From Poa pratensis (taxonomy: Eukaryota; Streptophyta; Magnoliopsida; Poales; Poaceae), in NCBI GenBank assembly GCA_947311845.1, contig CAMZMU010000027.1, forward strand, positions 72,768,184-72,832,183: DNA of 64,000 bases, given 5' to 3'. Below, piece after piece: positions 1-8,954 of this stretch. A model generated the notes under the pieces. The model searched no databases and had not been told where the DNA came from. It was given only the letters and a program-made list of their open reading frames with translations. The position numbers and the translations under genes are program-made. Position 1 is the first letter of the stretch. The number at the start of each line of letters is the position of its first letter.

Positions 1-99
1 ATGATCAAGATGATCAAGAGATACCTCCAAGATGCAATAGAGATATCGAAGCCCGTCGTAAAGCAAGAGTTGAAAAGACTTTGAATTAAAGAGTCACCA

Positions 100-1690
100 T
101 CTAGAAAACATCCTTGGTGACCACAAGAGAGGTGTTACCACAAGAAGGCAATTGGCAAGCTTTAGTGAACATCAAGCTCATATTTCCATGGTGGAACCAA
201 AGAAAGTGTTTGAAGCTCTTGAAGATCCGGATTGGTTAGAAGCTATGCATGATGAACTCAATAACTTCAAGCGCAACAAAGTGTGGAATCTAGTTGAGAA
301 GCCAAAAGATTGCCGCAATGTTATAGGCACAAAGTGGATATTCAAGAACAAGCAAGATGAGCATGGAATGGTTGTGAGGAACAAGGCAAGATTGGTTGCA
401 CAAGGGTACTCTCAAGTTGAAGGCATTGATTTTGGAGAGACTTATGCACCCGTGGCTCGCCTTGAGTCCATCCGTATCCTTCTTGCATATGCATCACATC
501 ATAACTTTAAATTGCAACAAATGGATGTGAAAAGTGCCTTTCTTAATGGTCCTTTAAAGGAGTTGGTATATGTTAAGCAACCACCGGGTTTCGAGGACCC
601 TAAATTCCCTAACCATGTCTACAAGCTTGATAAGGCGCTCTATGGTCTCAAACAAGCACCTCGTGCTTGGTATGAGCACCTAAGAGAGCTATTGCTAGAC
701 CGTGGATTTGAATTGGGGCAAATCGATCCCACCTCTTTACCAAGAGGGTTAAAGGGGAGCTTTTCATATGCCAACTTTATGTTGATGATATTATATTTGG
801 CTCATCTAACAAAGCTTTCAATGATGAATTTTCAAAGCTTATGACCGATAGGTTCGAGATGTCTATGATGGGCGAATTGAAGTTCTTTCTCGGTTTTGAG
901 ATCAAGCAATTGAATGAAGGGACTTTCATCTCTCAAACCAAATATACCCAAGACATGCTCAAGAGGTTCAATATGCACAATGCTAAGGGAAGCGGTTTCC
1001 CATGGACACCAAATGCCATCTTGAACTTAACCCGACGGTATCGATGTTGATCAAAAACTTTATCGCTCTATGATTGGTTCTTTGCTTTATCTTTGTGCAT
1101 CTAGACCCGATATTGTGTTGAGTGTAGGGGTGTGTGCAAGGTATCAAGCCGCTCCTAAAGAAAGCCACATGGTGGCGGTCAATAGAATCCTTCGATATTT
1201 GGTTGATACCCCAAGGTTTGGTTTGTGGTACCCAAAGGGCACTAATTTCTCTCTTGCCGGGTACACGGATTCGGATTGGGCCGGTTGCAAGGATGATAGG
1301 AAATCAACTTCCGGGGCATGCCAATTTCTTGGTAGGTCCTTGGTGAGTTGGTCTTCTAAGAAGCAAAATTGCATATCTCTATCCTCCGCCGAAGCCGAGT
1401 ATGTGGCGGCCGCTAGTGCATGCACTCAATTGTTATGGATGAGGCAAACTTTAAAGGAATACGGTGTCAATTGTGACAAAGTGCCTCTTTTTGTGACAAT
1501 GAAAGTGCTATCAAGATTGGCCACAATCCGGTGCAACACTCAAGAACGAAGCATATTGAGATTCGTCATCATTTTATTCGGGATCATATTGCTCGTGGTG
1601 ATATTGAGCTTGGCTATATTCCAACCAAAGATCAACTTGCCGATATTTTCACGAAGCCACTTGATGAAGCAAGATTCACCTTTTGAGGCA
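100..1690 (+). pseudogene. Copia pol: reverse transcriptase and RNase H, frameshifted
   Basis: The RT (RVT_2) domain reads from about 200, with [41 protein letters not shown] and [11 protein letters not shown], all classical copia RT blocks. The catalytic YVDD follows near 772-783, but in another frame, that of the stretch beginning about 765-1050, so one indel lies near 730-745. Another frame change near 1040 leads into the RT end and RNase H (SMIGSLLYLCASRPD, YTDSDWAG, SSAEAEYVA). A further one near 1480 leads to the terminal block of the type RHHFIRDHIARGDIELGYIPT. The frame is also broken before about 85. The open frame upstream of 152 continues to about 100, so there is no true start codon here. 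Polyprotein pol is known to copy the element RNA into DNA; this copy is dead. Confidence 0.9.
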
Positions 1691-1693
1691 TGA

Positions 1694-2495
1694 GCTAAAT
1701 ATCGTGGATTCTAGGAGCTTGACTTGACCATCTTGCATACACACCTATTTTTGACTATCTATTTGGTTTAGGTGTAGGCATGGACATAGGGGGAGTGCGG
1801 TCCTAATCCATTGGACTATCCCTCCCCCCATTATGCCGATAGTAAACTCATTTGCTCTATTTTCATTTTATGAATTGTGAGCTTAAATGACGAGTAGTGG
1901 CCGTGGACCCAAGATATATCTTCGCGGTGTCACACCACATACTCATACATGGTGGCCTCGGCCACCGCCCTCTTCCTTGTGAAGAGTTGGTTTTATTTGG
2001 ATTTATTGGTTTTCTAGTGCTCCTATGGAAAACATGCTCAATTTGGTTTTTGTGTGTTTGCTTCTTGCAAATTGAGTATGAAGTACCATCTCCAGTGTTG
2101 ATCTAATCCTATGCCTTCTTATCCTCATAAAACTTCTCATCTTGCACAAGTTCAAATCCTTCCACAAAAAGAGAAAACTGGGGTTTTTAGGAGGCCCGGT
2201 AGTACCGCCGGGTGGTACCCGGTAGTACCGGGCTCTGAATCTAAGCAGTTTTACTGCTCGCAAAGATTCAGGCCCCGGTAGTACCGGATGCTCCGCCCCG
2301 GTACTACCGGGAATCACGGGTATCAATCTTTATGTGCGGGCAGGGTGGGGGTTATTCCCCATTCTTCCCCACCCGCACGAACTCCACCCCGTCGCCTCCT
2401 CTGCTCCCTGCTCCGGCCGCCGCCCTAGGCCGCCGGTTTCCGCCATCTCCGGCCAGATCTGCTCCGTGGGAGCGATCCCCTCGTCGATCTCCTCC
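1694..2495 (+). other. Copia internal spacer downstream of RNase H
   Basis: No coding potential recognised. It holds a purine-rich block (about 1787-1796, ATAGGGGGAG) resembling a second, upstream polypurine tract. From 2190 to 2315 it has a cluster of palindromic words of the type CCGGTAGTACCGG that recur in the LTR. The GC-rich stretch 2335-2495 resembles a 5' UTR for the small ORF that starts at 2496. Confidence 0.5.
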
Positions 2496-4070
2496 ATGGC
2501 CTCCGGTATTTCCCCGTTCCTTGCACTCTTAGTTTCTAAATCTTGAAACCTAGATGTATGGCGAGGAAACATTGGTAGCTCCGTTGGCAACGGTTAAAAT
2601 TGGATGGATGATCTCCTAGGCCTCGTTAGCTAGTCTTTGTGTGTAATGTGTGGTTGAATCTATCAATTTTGTGCCATTCTTTGAATCGGCTCAGCCGGTA
2701 CTACCGGACGCAGCCCGGTACTACCGTTTTCAAAATTGCTTGATTCAACCTCTCTTTACATCTATTGGCTAGTTTTTGTTTCTCTATCCGTGAACTTGTG
2801 CACTCATCTATTCCCTGCCCTACCTCTATGCTGTTTCACAGGTAGCCGCCGTGGTGGTAAGAAGCAGCGTCTCTTGGTTGATGATCTTGAGGAAGAAGAA
2901 GAGGAAGTTTTGCCTGCTCCACCACAGCCAGAACTCGAGCAAGAGGAAAAACTCCAGCTGCTGCTCGTACCACCACTGCTCCTCCCACGAGAGCCCGCAA
3001 AGCACTTCATTTATGGAAGAATGATGACTATCAGAAGCTCAGAGAAGAAATCCCTATGATGAGGAGAGGTCACCTCTTGTGCGGAATCCGCACTTTTACA
3101 CCAATGATCAAGAAGCCATCTACAAGGAAATCTATCTCCACAAGAAGTACTCCGTGGTTGACCAACACACCTTGATCTTCCTTACATGAGAAACTCGAAG
3201 CACAAGGGCTATTTTGATGAGACACTTGCAATGTGTGAAGAGTTTGGACTGATTGACATCATGAAGGAGAACCACCCTACATAGAGTACTATATTATTCA
3301 GTTCTTTGCCACCGTCTACTTTGACCATGATGATGCCAGGACTCTATGGTGGATGACCAAGGACACCTTGCTTTCTGCCACCTTGGCGGAGTTTGGAGAG
3401 GTTCTAGGCTATGAAGACAAGGGTGAAAGTTTCCCAGTGGATGGAGATGCCATGACAAGATCGATCCAGCTCCAAGGATGTTCTAGGACCAATTACTATG
3501 GAAAATGGCACCACTGGTAAAACTGCTCATCTTGTGCGTCCATTTGAGATTCTCCACCGCATCTATAGGGAAACTATTGCTCCCGTGTGGGAAACTGGGA
3601 TGAGGTTCATGGCTACATGTTTGACCTTCTCAAGCTCTCCAAGGAAAATCAAGGCAAAGGCAAGAAGCTTGATGTGATGGATTGGATGTGGAATGACTTG
3701 TGGTCTACAATCATTGATAGAAGGGCACCCATCTATGGCCCATTCATTATGAAGCTCATTCGCCGCAAGTGGGCTCTCAAGAAGAATGGAGAAGATATCA
3801 TGAAGGATGGCAGCCCCATTGTGTCACATCTGGTGAAGGAACTCGTGTCAAGGCTCATCTTCCTCCCAAAAAGAAGACCATTGATCCTGAGGCTGCTGCT
3901 GAAGCTGAGAGAGCTAGTGGGAGTGCACCACCCCTTGAGGAACCTTCTGGTTCAAGAAGCTGCAGATTAAGGCCAAGAGGGCCTTTTGCCTCAAACTTGA
4001 CTTGGAAGACCGTCTGTATGAAGCTCATGTGTATCACAAGAAGGCAGCACAGCGACAGAAAGCAATGATG
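2496..4070 (+). pseudogene. Extra 3' ORF of the SIRE-type copia element, with a probable intron and frameshifts
   Basis: The best model starts at ATG 2496, has a 10-bp first exon, an intron 2506-2841 (GT...TTTCACAG), and continues at 2842. Joined, it begins MASGSRRGGKKQR and runs into an acidic Glu stretch. Later conserved-looking blocks appear in shifting frames: an HLWKNDDYQKLREEIPYDEE-like block near 3015-3070, FFATVYFDHDDARTLWWMTKD near 3300-3370, and WDEVHGYMFDLLKLSKENQGK within the open frame 3587-3970. At least three indels break it. The product's function is unknown; such ORFs occur in SIRE-lineage elements and are sometimes called envelope-like. I see no clear transmembrane segment. 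Intron and start are inference from splice consensus and frame continuity. Confidence 0.55.
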
Positions 4071-4681
4071 AGGCAATGCAGATTCCAGTCTCCGATGGTT
4101 CTGAAGAAGTAATCACCCGAAGAATGAATGGGTGTCCAAGCAGGGTTTCTGGAGTGATGAAGATGCTCCTCCAGATGGTGATCGCTTCCAGGCCCCTCTT
4201 CTTGACCCACCACGGCGCGGTGGAGCTTGACGCTCCTAGGGACGTGTTAGCATCGCGCTTCTCCCTTTTTGGCATTTCGATGACAAAGGGGGAGAATGTG
4301 TTCTATTTAGGATTTGCCGTGGGATTTGCATGGGAGGAACACAAGCTTGCACTTCGTTTGATCTTTATGCTTGTGTTTCATCTTTATTTGGATATTTGCT
4401 TTGAACTTCTCTATGCATGATGTAAGACATGCCATGACTTTGTGTTATTGTAATAAGACCTATCTAGTATGGTACTTGCTTATTTTGCTTATTATTATGC
4501 AAGTTGTTATAATTGTTTTCCATATGAACTTGCTTGGTTTGTAAAATATAGGGGGAGCTCCGCCCATTTTAATGTTGTGTTTTGCATTCAAAAGCAAATT
4601 CCTAATAAACACACAATTTGGAGAGCCCCGTCTATCTTTTGCAAATCATTTGTTTCTCCTAAGTGTGTTGTCATCAAACAC

Positions 4682-4695
4682 CAAAAAGGGGGAGA
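4682..4695 (+). promoter_or_regulatory. Polypurine tract of the copia element
   Basis: CAAAAAGGGGGAGA lies one base before the TG that opens the 3' LTR. A polypurine tract primes plus-strand DNA synthesis. Confidence 0.85.
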
Positions 4696-4696
4696 T

Positions 4697-5895
4697 TGAA
4701 AGGCATATCCTTCCCCAAGGTGTTTTGATGTTTGTTGACAACGCAATTAGATGTCTAATGTGTGTGCTAAAAGTGTGCAGGATTATATCTCATATAGTTA
4801 CACAGGTGTTGTCTCAAAAAGGAAGTGAAGCTGCTTTTTCTGCTTCAGCCGGTACTACCGGGTCCGTCCCGGTACTACCGGGTGACCTGGCGTGCGGAAT
4901 TACCGCGACCAGTACCGGGCCTAGTACCGCATCTCTGGATGGCTTTCTGCCTCGCGAAGATTTTTACCCGGTAGTAGCCCCGGTAGTGGCGCGGTACTAC
5001 CGGGAAGGGAGCACTACCGGACCTGGTCATCCGGTACTACCGATGCGCGCCTGAGAAGCTCTATTTGACTGGTCGTCGCTACTGCCTCCGGTCAACCCCC
5101 GTCGGTACTACCGGGTGAGGTCCGGTACTACCGGCGTGGGATTTTTTCTGCTGTCAACGGCCACTTTTCTGTAGGGGGTATTTAATCCCCTCCACCTACC
5201 TTTGGACATGGAACTCGCCCAAAACTTGAAGACTCCATTATTGCAAGCTCAAGAATCACTAGATCTCCCAATCCCTCCACCCAAACTCGTTGATCTTTGG
5301 AGGATTGAATGAGAAGGCCCGGATCTACATCTTCACCAAGCCGTTCTTCATTTCCCCCTCATTTACTTGAGGGCCCCTTGGCTAGGATTTCCATTGGGAA
5401 AACCTAGCTTCTTATTGTACTCACTTGTTGTCTTTGTGACATATTTGTAGCTGTTCGGGAGCCCCCAATCCTCTTGTGGGTTGTGCCCCGGATCGTTGTT
5501 GTAAGGGCTCCGGATTTCGCCTTGAAGGATTCCGATAGTGGAAGGTGAACCAAATCTGTGTGGTGCGGTTCATCGGAGAAGAAGGTGACGCCTTTGTGGC
5601 GGTTGAGTTTTGACCTTCGTGGTAGCTCACACCTCTCCAACGAGACGTACTCCCCTAAAAAGGAGGAACTCAGGAATACATCCTTGTCTCCGCGTGCTTT
5701 CACTTCGGTTACTTCTATCCTTGTTTACCGTCTTTACTTAGAGTACCTTGCTTAGTTGCTAGCTTGTCATATAGGTAAATTCACCGTAATTGCATATCTA
5801 GAGAATTTACCTTTTGTGTCAAGCCTAATTTGAAAAAGTACTAAAATTGAAGTAGCACCTATTCACCCCCCTCTAGGTGTCATACGATCCTTTCA
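4697..5895 (+). repeat. Copia 3' LTR (1,199 bp)
   Basis: Begins TGAAAGGCATATCC and ends GATCCTTTCA, so the terminal inverted repeat TGAAAGG-ATC/GAT-CCTTTCA is visible. From 4850 to 5145 it is packed with GGTACTACCGG-type words. A TATA-like TATTTAAT at about 5179-5186 is framed by GGGG/CCCC, giving a small palindrome that could mark the LTR core promoter. The 3' part ends in the CACCCCCCTCTAGGTG motif common in this lineage. Confidence 0.9.
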
Positions 5896-6428
5896 GCAAT
5901 GCCATGCCGTCGGTGTCGCCCTCACCGTCCTCTGAAGAAATGTCCCCGACGAGAGGTACCAACAGCGGTCACGGCCGTGGACGAGAGCGCGGCCGTGGTA
6001 GGGAGCGCAGCGGCAATGCCACGCCGTCTCCGCTGAAGACATGTCCCCAAAGTTGCGCGGCTTTGAGTTCTTGGTTATCCTGTACAAGGGCATCGAGAGG
6101 CCTGAGGCTCCCGAGGGCGTTCGCGGAGAAGCTCCAAGGTAATGTGGCAGGTACCATGCATCTGAAGATGGAGGACTGCGAGAATGGTAGCTGGGCGGTG
6201 AAGACGACCGTGAGTGTCGGGGGGAATCTGTACCTTGGCCAGGGATGGAAGTCATTCGCCCAAGCGTACAAGCTTGAGCAGGGGCACTTTTGTGCTTCGA
6301 GTTCGACGGCGACAACGGGTTTCTTCATCAAGATCTTCGACGATACCTTATGCCGGAGGGAGGCCCTCGTGTACACCGATGACAAGCCCGAGTCTTCATC
6401 AATAGCAGCTAGTAGTAGCACTAGCTAG
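5896..6428 (+). pseudogene. B3 DNA-binding domain protein (REM-like) fragment
   Basis: Residues of a plant B3 transcription-factor domain are clear: LPRAFAEKLQGNVAGTM, then ENGSWAVKT, GWKSFAQAYKLEQGHF and FFIKIFD near the C-terminus, with a stop at 6426-6428. The N-terminal B3 strand (KLRGFEFLVILYKGIERP) is in a different frame, so an indel lies near 6095-6110. Between about 6289 and 6322 the family-like CFEFDGDNG is also in another frame, implying two compensating indels. The 5' side begins directly at the copia LTR and has an Arg/Gly-rich stretch (GHGRGRERGRGRER) made partly by an imperfect local duplication (5897-5955 against 6013-6055). B3 proteins bind DNA in the nucleus; this copy is truncated and broken. 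Confidence 0.8.
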
Positions 6429-6753
6429 TAGTAGCATATATGTAATCGTTAACTTCATTATTAATATCAAGTCCGTATGTAGCTAAGTCATCTTTATTAT
6501 TAATATATGTATCCTATGTGGTTCATTACCATTTCCTAAGTGGTCTCTGCGTTCATATGTAATTTAGAGTACCTGTTAGTAAGTCTACTCTGTTGCTGGT
6601 ATAAAAGCAATGGAAACGGTTATATAAAATGTTCGTTGCCAATGTGGTGCTTATAAATGTACTGCCAGCCCTAGCAAATCACCAGTCTCATTATCACTCT
6701 CTTCCAACCCTAGCCGCCGCACACTTTGGCTTTTAACTCTCCTCACTCTCTCT
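6429..6753 (+). promoter_or_regulatory. Promoter-like AT-rich segment with TATA boxes
   Basis: Two TATA-type motifs, TATAAAAG (6600-6607) and TATATAAAAT (6621-6630), precede a pyrimidine-rich leader (6690-6750) and the first ATG at 6754. The spacing is right for a plant core promoter, but no transcript evidence is available. Confidence 0.45.
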
Positions 6754-7235
6754 AATGGCTTCCTCTGCCGGTGCTTCTAGATCCGGCCATCGCAGCCACG
6801 GCTCTAGCGGCAGCCCTTCGTGAGGGGAAGGTCGATCTGGAGGTGGCCATGCGTCCGCTAGTGATGCGGCAGCGCCACCATCTGGCGCCCTCCTCCTCCG
6901 GTGATGCCCGGCGTCTTCTGAGCCAGGCCGATCTAGAGGAGGTCAATCATGAGGTGGTGTTGCAGCACCTCCGGCGGATCTACCAGCAGAAACCCATCTT
7001 GAGGAGGAAGTGGCCGATCTGGAGGAGGTGGTCGATCTGGAGGTGGTGTCTGATCTGGAGGAGGAGGAGGTGGACGTCAACGAAGGAGACGGAGGAGCAG
7101 TGCGTGTGGCAGATGCTGACACCTCCTCTCCGGCGAGATATGTTTTGTGTCACAGTGCGCTGGTAGCATCGTAGCGCATGTGGCAGAGGCCGACACCTCC
7201 TCTCCCGCCGGGTGAAAGGTATAAATCTTTCTATG
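6754..7235 (+). pseudogene. Unrecognised short gene-like ORF, probably broken
   Basis: From ATG 6754 the frame gives a Ser/Gly/His-rich start (MASSAGASRSGHRSHGSSGS) and stops after 22 residues. A second frame stays open from about 6771 to 7166, so a single indel may have broken one longer ORF. The region contains repeated GATCTGGAGG words (6834, 7016, 7037, 7052) and a near duplicate of TGGCAGAKGCYGACACCTCCTCTC at about 7108 and 7181. I do not recognise a family. It sits behind a plausible promoter and next to the oppositely oriented exonuclease gene. Confidence 0.3.
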
Positions 7236-7410
7236 ACCGGCTGTGATGCCGATGAACTAGGTTCTACGTATGAGCATTTCATCACATAAACAAATTCACT
7301 CACAAACATGTGTACATATTATTACAAATATATAAACATAGACATCCAAGGCACCAACTTATTGTTAAAGCACCAACTGTACAAACTAGTTAAACACCGA
7401 CATCCAAGGC

Positions 7411-8085
7411 CTATTGCAATTCACCTAGGGCATTCTTGCACCTAGGGCAGAGCATTTCCCGCCATGTTGGACGTAGCCTATCCTTCAAGGTTAGGATCTT
7501 GCGATACAACTCGTAGGTCACGTACCCATCTATTGCTGCATAGTCGAGGTTTACTTTCTACAGAGGCTTGCACTCCCAAAACTTGTGCTGCTCTGATGGA
7601 AACTCCTTCTTCATGTTGGAGTATGATCTGTCGATGAGGTCCGCCGCTAGATCACCCATTCCGTCCCTCTCGTCTCCACCCTTAATTTTGTATACTAGTT
7701 GGATGTCCACGTAGTACTCCGCTGGAATGTGGAAGCCGACACGAGAAAGCATGTTGCGGTCGTTGGTTATGTCCACGCTTGCGAAGGTGATATTCTTGCG
7801 TTCAAAGAATTTGCCCAACGCTGGACAATGCTTCTTGGACCAGCACCAGTGGAACACGAGGACATGCTGGCGCAAGGCGAGTTGGAGGACAGCCATGTCC
7901 CGAGGATTACGGGTGTACTCGATGTCAAGGCCAACGAACCGATGCTTCTCCTCTGCTAGCCATGCCTCGTACTTGCCGAGGATCTGCTCCACTGTATGCT
8001 CCTCGTTTGTGTACACCACCTCCAGAACGGTGGTGCCACGGGCACGGACGGTAGTTGTCTCTGTTGTTCTGTTGCGATCGTCCAT
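7411..8085 (-). pseudogene. 3'-5' exonuclease domain protein (RNase D/WRN-exonuclease-like), premature stop
   Basis: Start ATG at 8083-8085 (MDDRNRTTETTTV). The DEDDy-type exonuclease fold is recognisable. Exo I is FVGLDIEYT with Asp54 and Glu56; Exo II lies in ASVDITNDRNML with Asp109. A TAG at 7558-7560 (codon 176) interrupts the frame. The same frame then continues for 48 residues, including YAAID (Tyr182, Asp186), the Exo III Tyr-x3-Asp motif, and ends at 7411-7413. The stop therefore removes the last catalytic aspartate. Small plant proteins of this type (about 200-230 aa) hydrolyse nucleic acids from the 3' end; the substrate here is unknown. A last-intron splice that removes the stop is conceivable, but no good GT/AG pair is evident there. 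The upstream leader carries a 60-bp tandem duplication. Confidence 0.85.
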
Positions 8086-8160
8086 GGCTGGTGGGGGATT
8101 GGGGTGGAACGAGGAAGAAGAGACAGAAGGAATGCGAACTATCTGCCACAAAGTAGAGAC

Positions 8161-8270
8161 AATGGCAACCGAACAGAGTAGTTTCTGGATATTAGCCACC
8201 GATCTTAGCAGTTGCTTGAAAATGGCAACCGAACAGAGCAGTTGCTGGAAAATAACCACCGATGTTCTTT
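8161..8270. repeat. 60-bp imperfect tandem duplication
   Basis: AATGGCAACCGAACAGAG begins at 8161 and again at 8221. The following 30 bases are related (AGTTTCTGGATATTAGCCACCGAT against CAGTTGCTGGAAAATAACCACCGAT). It lies in the presumed 5' leader of the exonuclease gene. Confidence 0.8.
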
Positions 8271-8467
8271 TATATCCAGATGTATTTTGTATATTTCGCT
8301 AATCTTTTTTTTTCTTTCACGCATGAGTTTATTTCGGCTACACTGCATAAAAGTACCAACGTACCATTCCGAGAACCAAAAACCTTGAGGCACGGAAACT
8401 TCAGGGATGCTGGTCTTATAGCAGGTACAGCGACGACGAGAGCTCATTGTAGGTGAGCTCCAAGTCA

Positions 8468-8507
8468 AAGATGGAAGGCTGGCTTAATTAAGCCAGCCTT
8501 CCATCTT
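8468..8507. repeat. Perfect 40-bp palindrome
   Basis: Eighteen-base arms (AAGATGGAAGGCTGGCTT and its reverse complement) flank an AATT centre. It has no spacer, so it could extrude as a cruciform or fold as an RNA hairpin. No mismatches were seen. Confidence 0.9.
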
Positions 8508-8759
8508 GTTAGGTTAGTTGCTTATAGGTTTAGAGTTCATGATTGTAGTCAAAGTGTAATAGGTGATATTACATTATGCCAATGTGTGATAGATATGATT
8601 GTAGTCAAATTGTAAACGGTGATATTATTGTATACCAGTGTCATGATGACATTTGTTCTATGTTATGAATTGAATAACGTTTTAGTGCATTGTGCAATCA
8701 GCCTTTCATGTATTGTGGCATATAACCGAAATATGAGAAAAGCTCACTGCAAACGGGTG
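8508..8759. other. AT-rich spacer, nothing recognised
   Basis: Low-complexity AT-rich sequence with a short internal repeat (TGATTGTAGTCAAANTGTAA at about 8540 and 8597). No ORF or element termini were seen. Confidence 0.4.
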
Positions 8760-8954
8760 GATGGCAAACTTCGTATATGATGAAGGAAAACTAAACAAAC
8801 GGAGGTCTGCGCACAACCGTTGACAAATGGAGACCTCATCGGCAATGGTTTTTAGCCTCCGTTACCGATGAGGGCCTTCACATCAGCCACGGGGGCGGGG
8901 ACACGGACCTTTTCCGTTTCCGATGGGGGATTTGGCCCATTTCCGATGTGTCGT

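Larger units (their letters stand above)
1..5895 (+). mobile_element. Copia LTR retrotransposon, 3' portion (SIRE/Maximus-like), 5' end outside window
   Basis: Integrase-to-RT linker, reverse transcriptase and RNase H are read in that order on the + strand, which is copia order. A 3-kb stretch follows, with an extra 3' ORF, then a polypurine tract (4682-4695) and a 1.2-kb LTR starting TG and ending CA. A long spacer with an added ORF between RNase H and the 3' LTR is typical of the SIRE/Maximus lineage; this placement is from recall. All coding parts carry frameshifts, so this copy cannot code. The 5' LTR lies upstream of the window, so the TSD cannot be checked; the bases after the LTR are GCAAT. 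Confidence 0.85.

Noticed and set aside
4850..5150. Possible CRISPR-like array of GGTACTACCGG words
   Set aside because: Spacing is irregular, repeats are short and palindromic, and this is a plant retrotransposon LTR.
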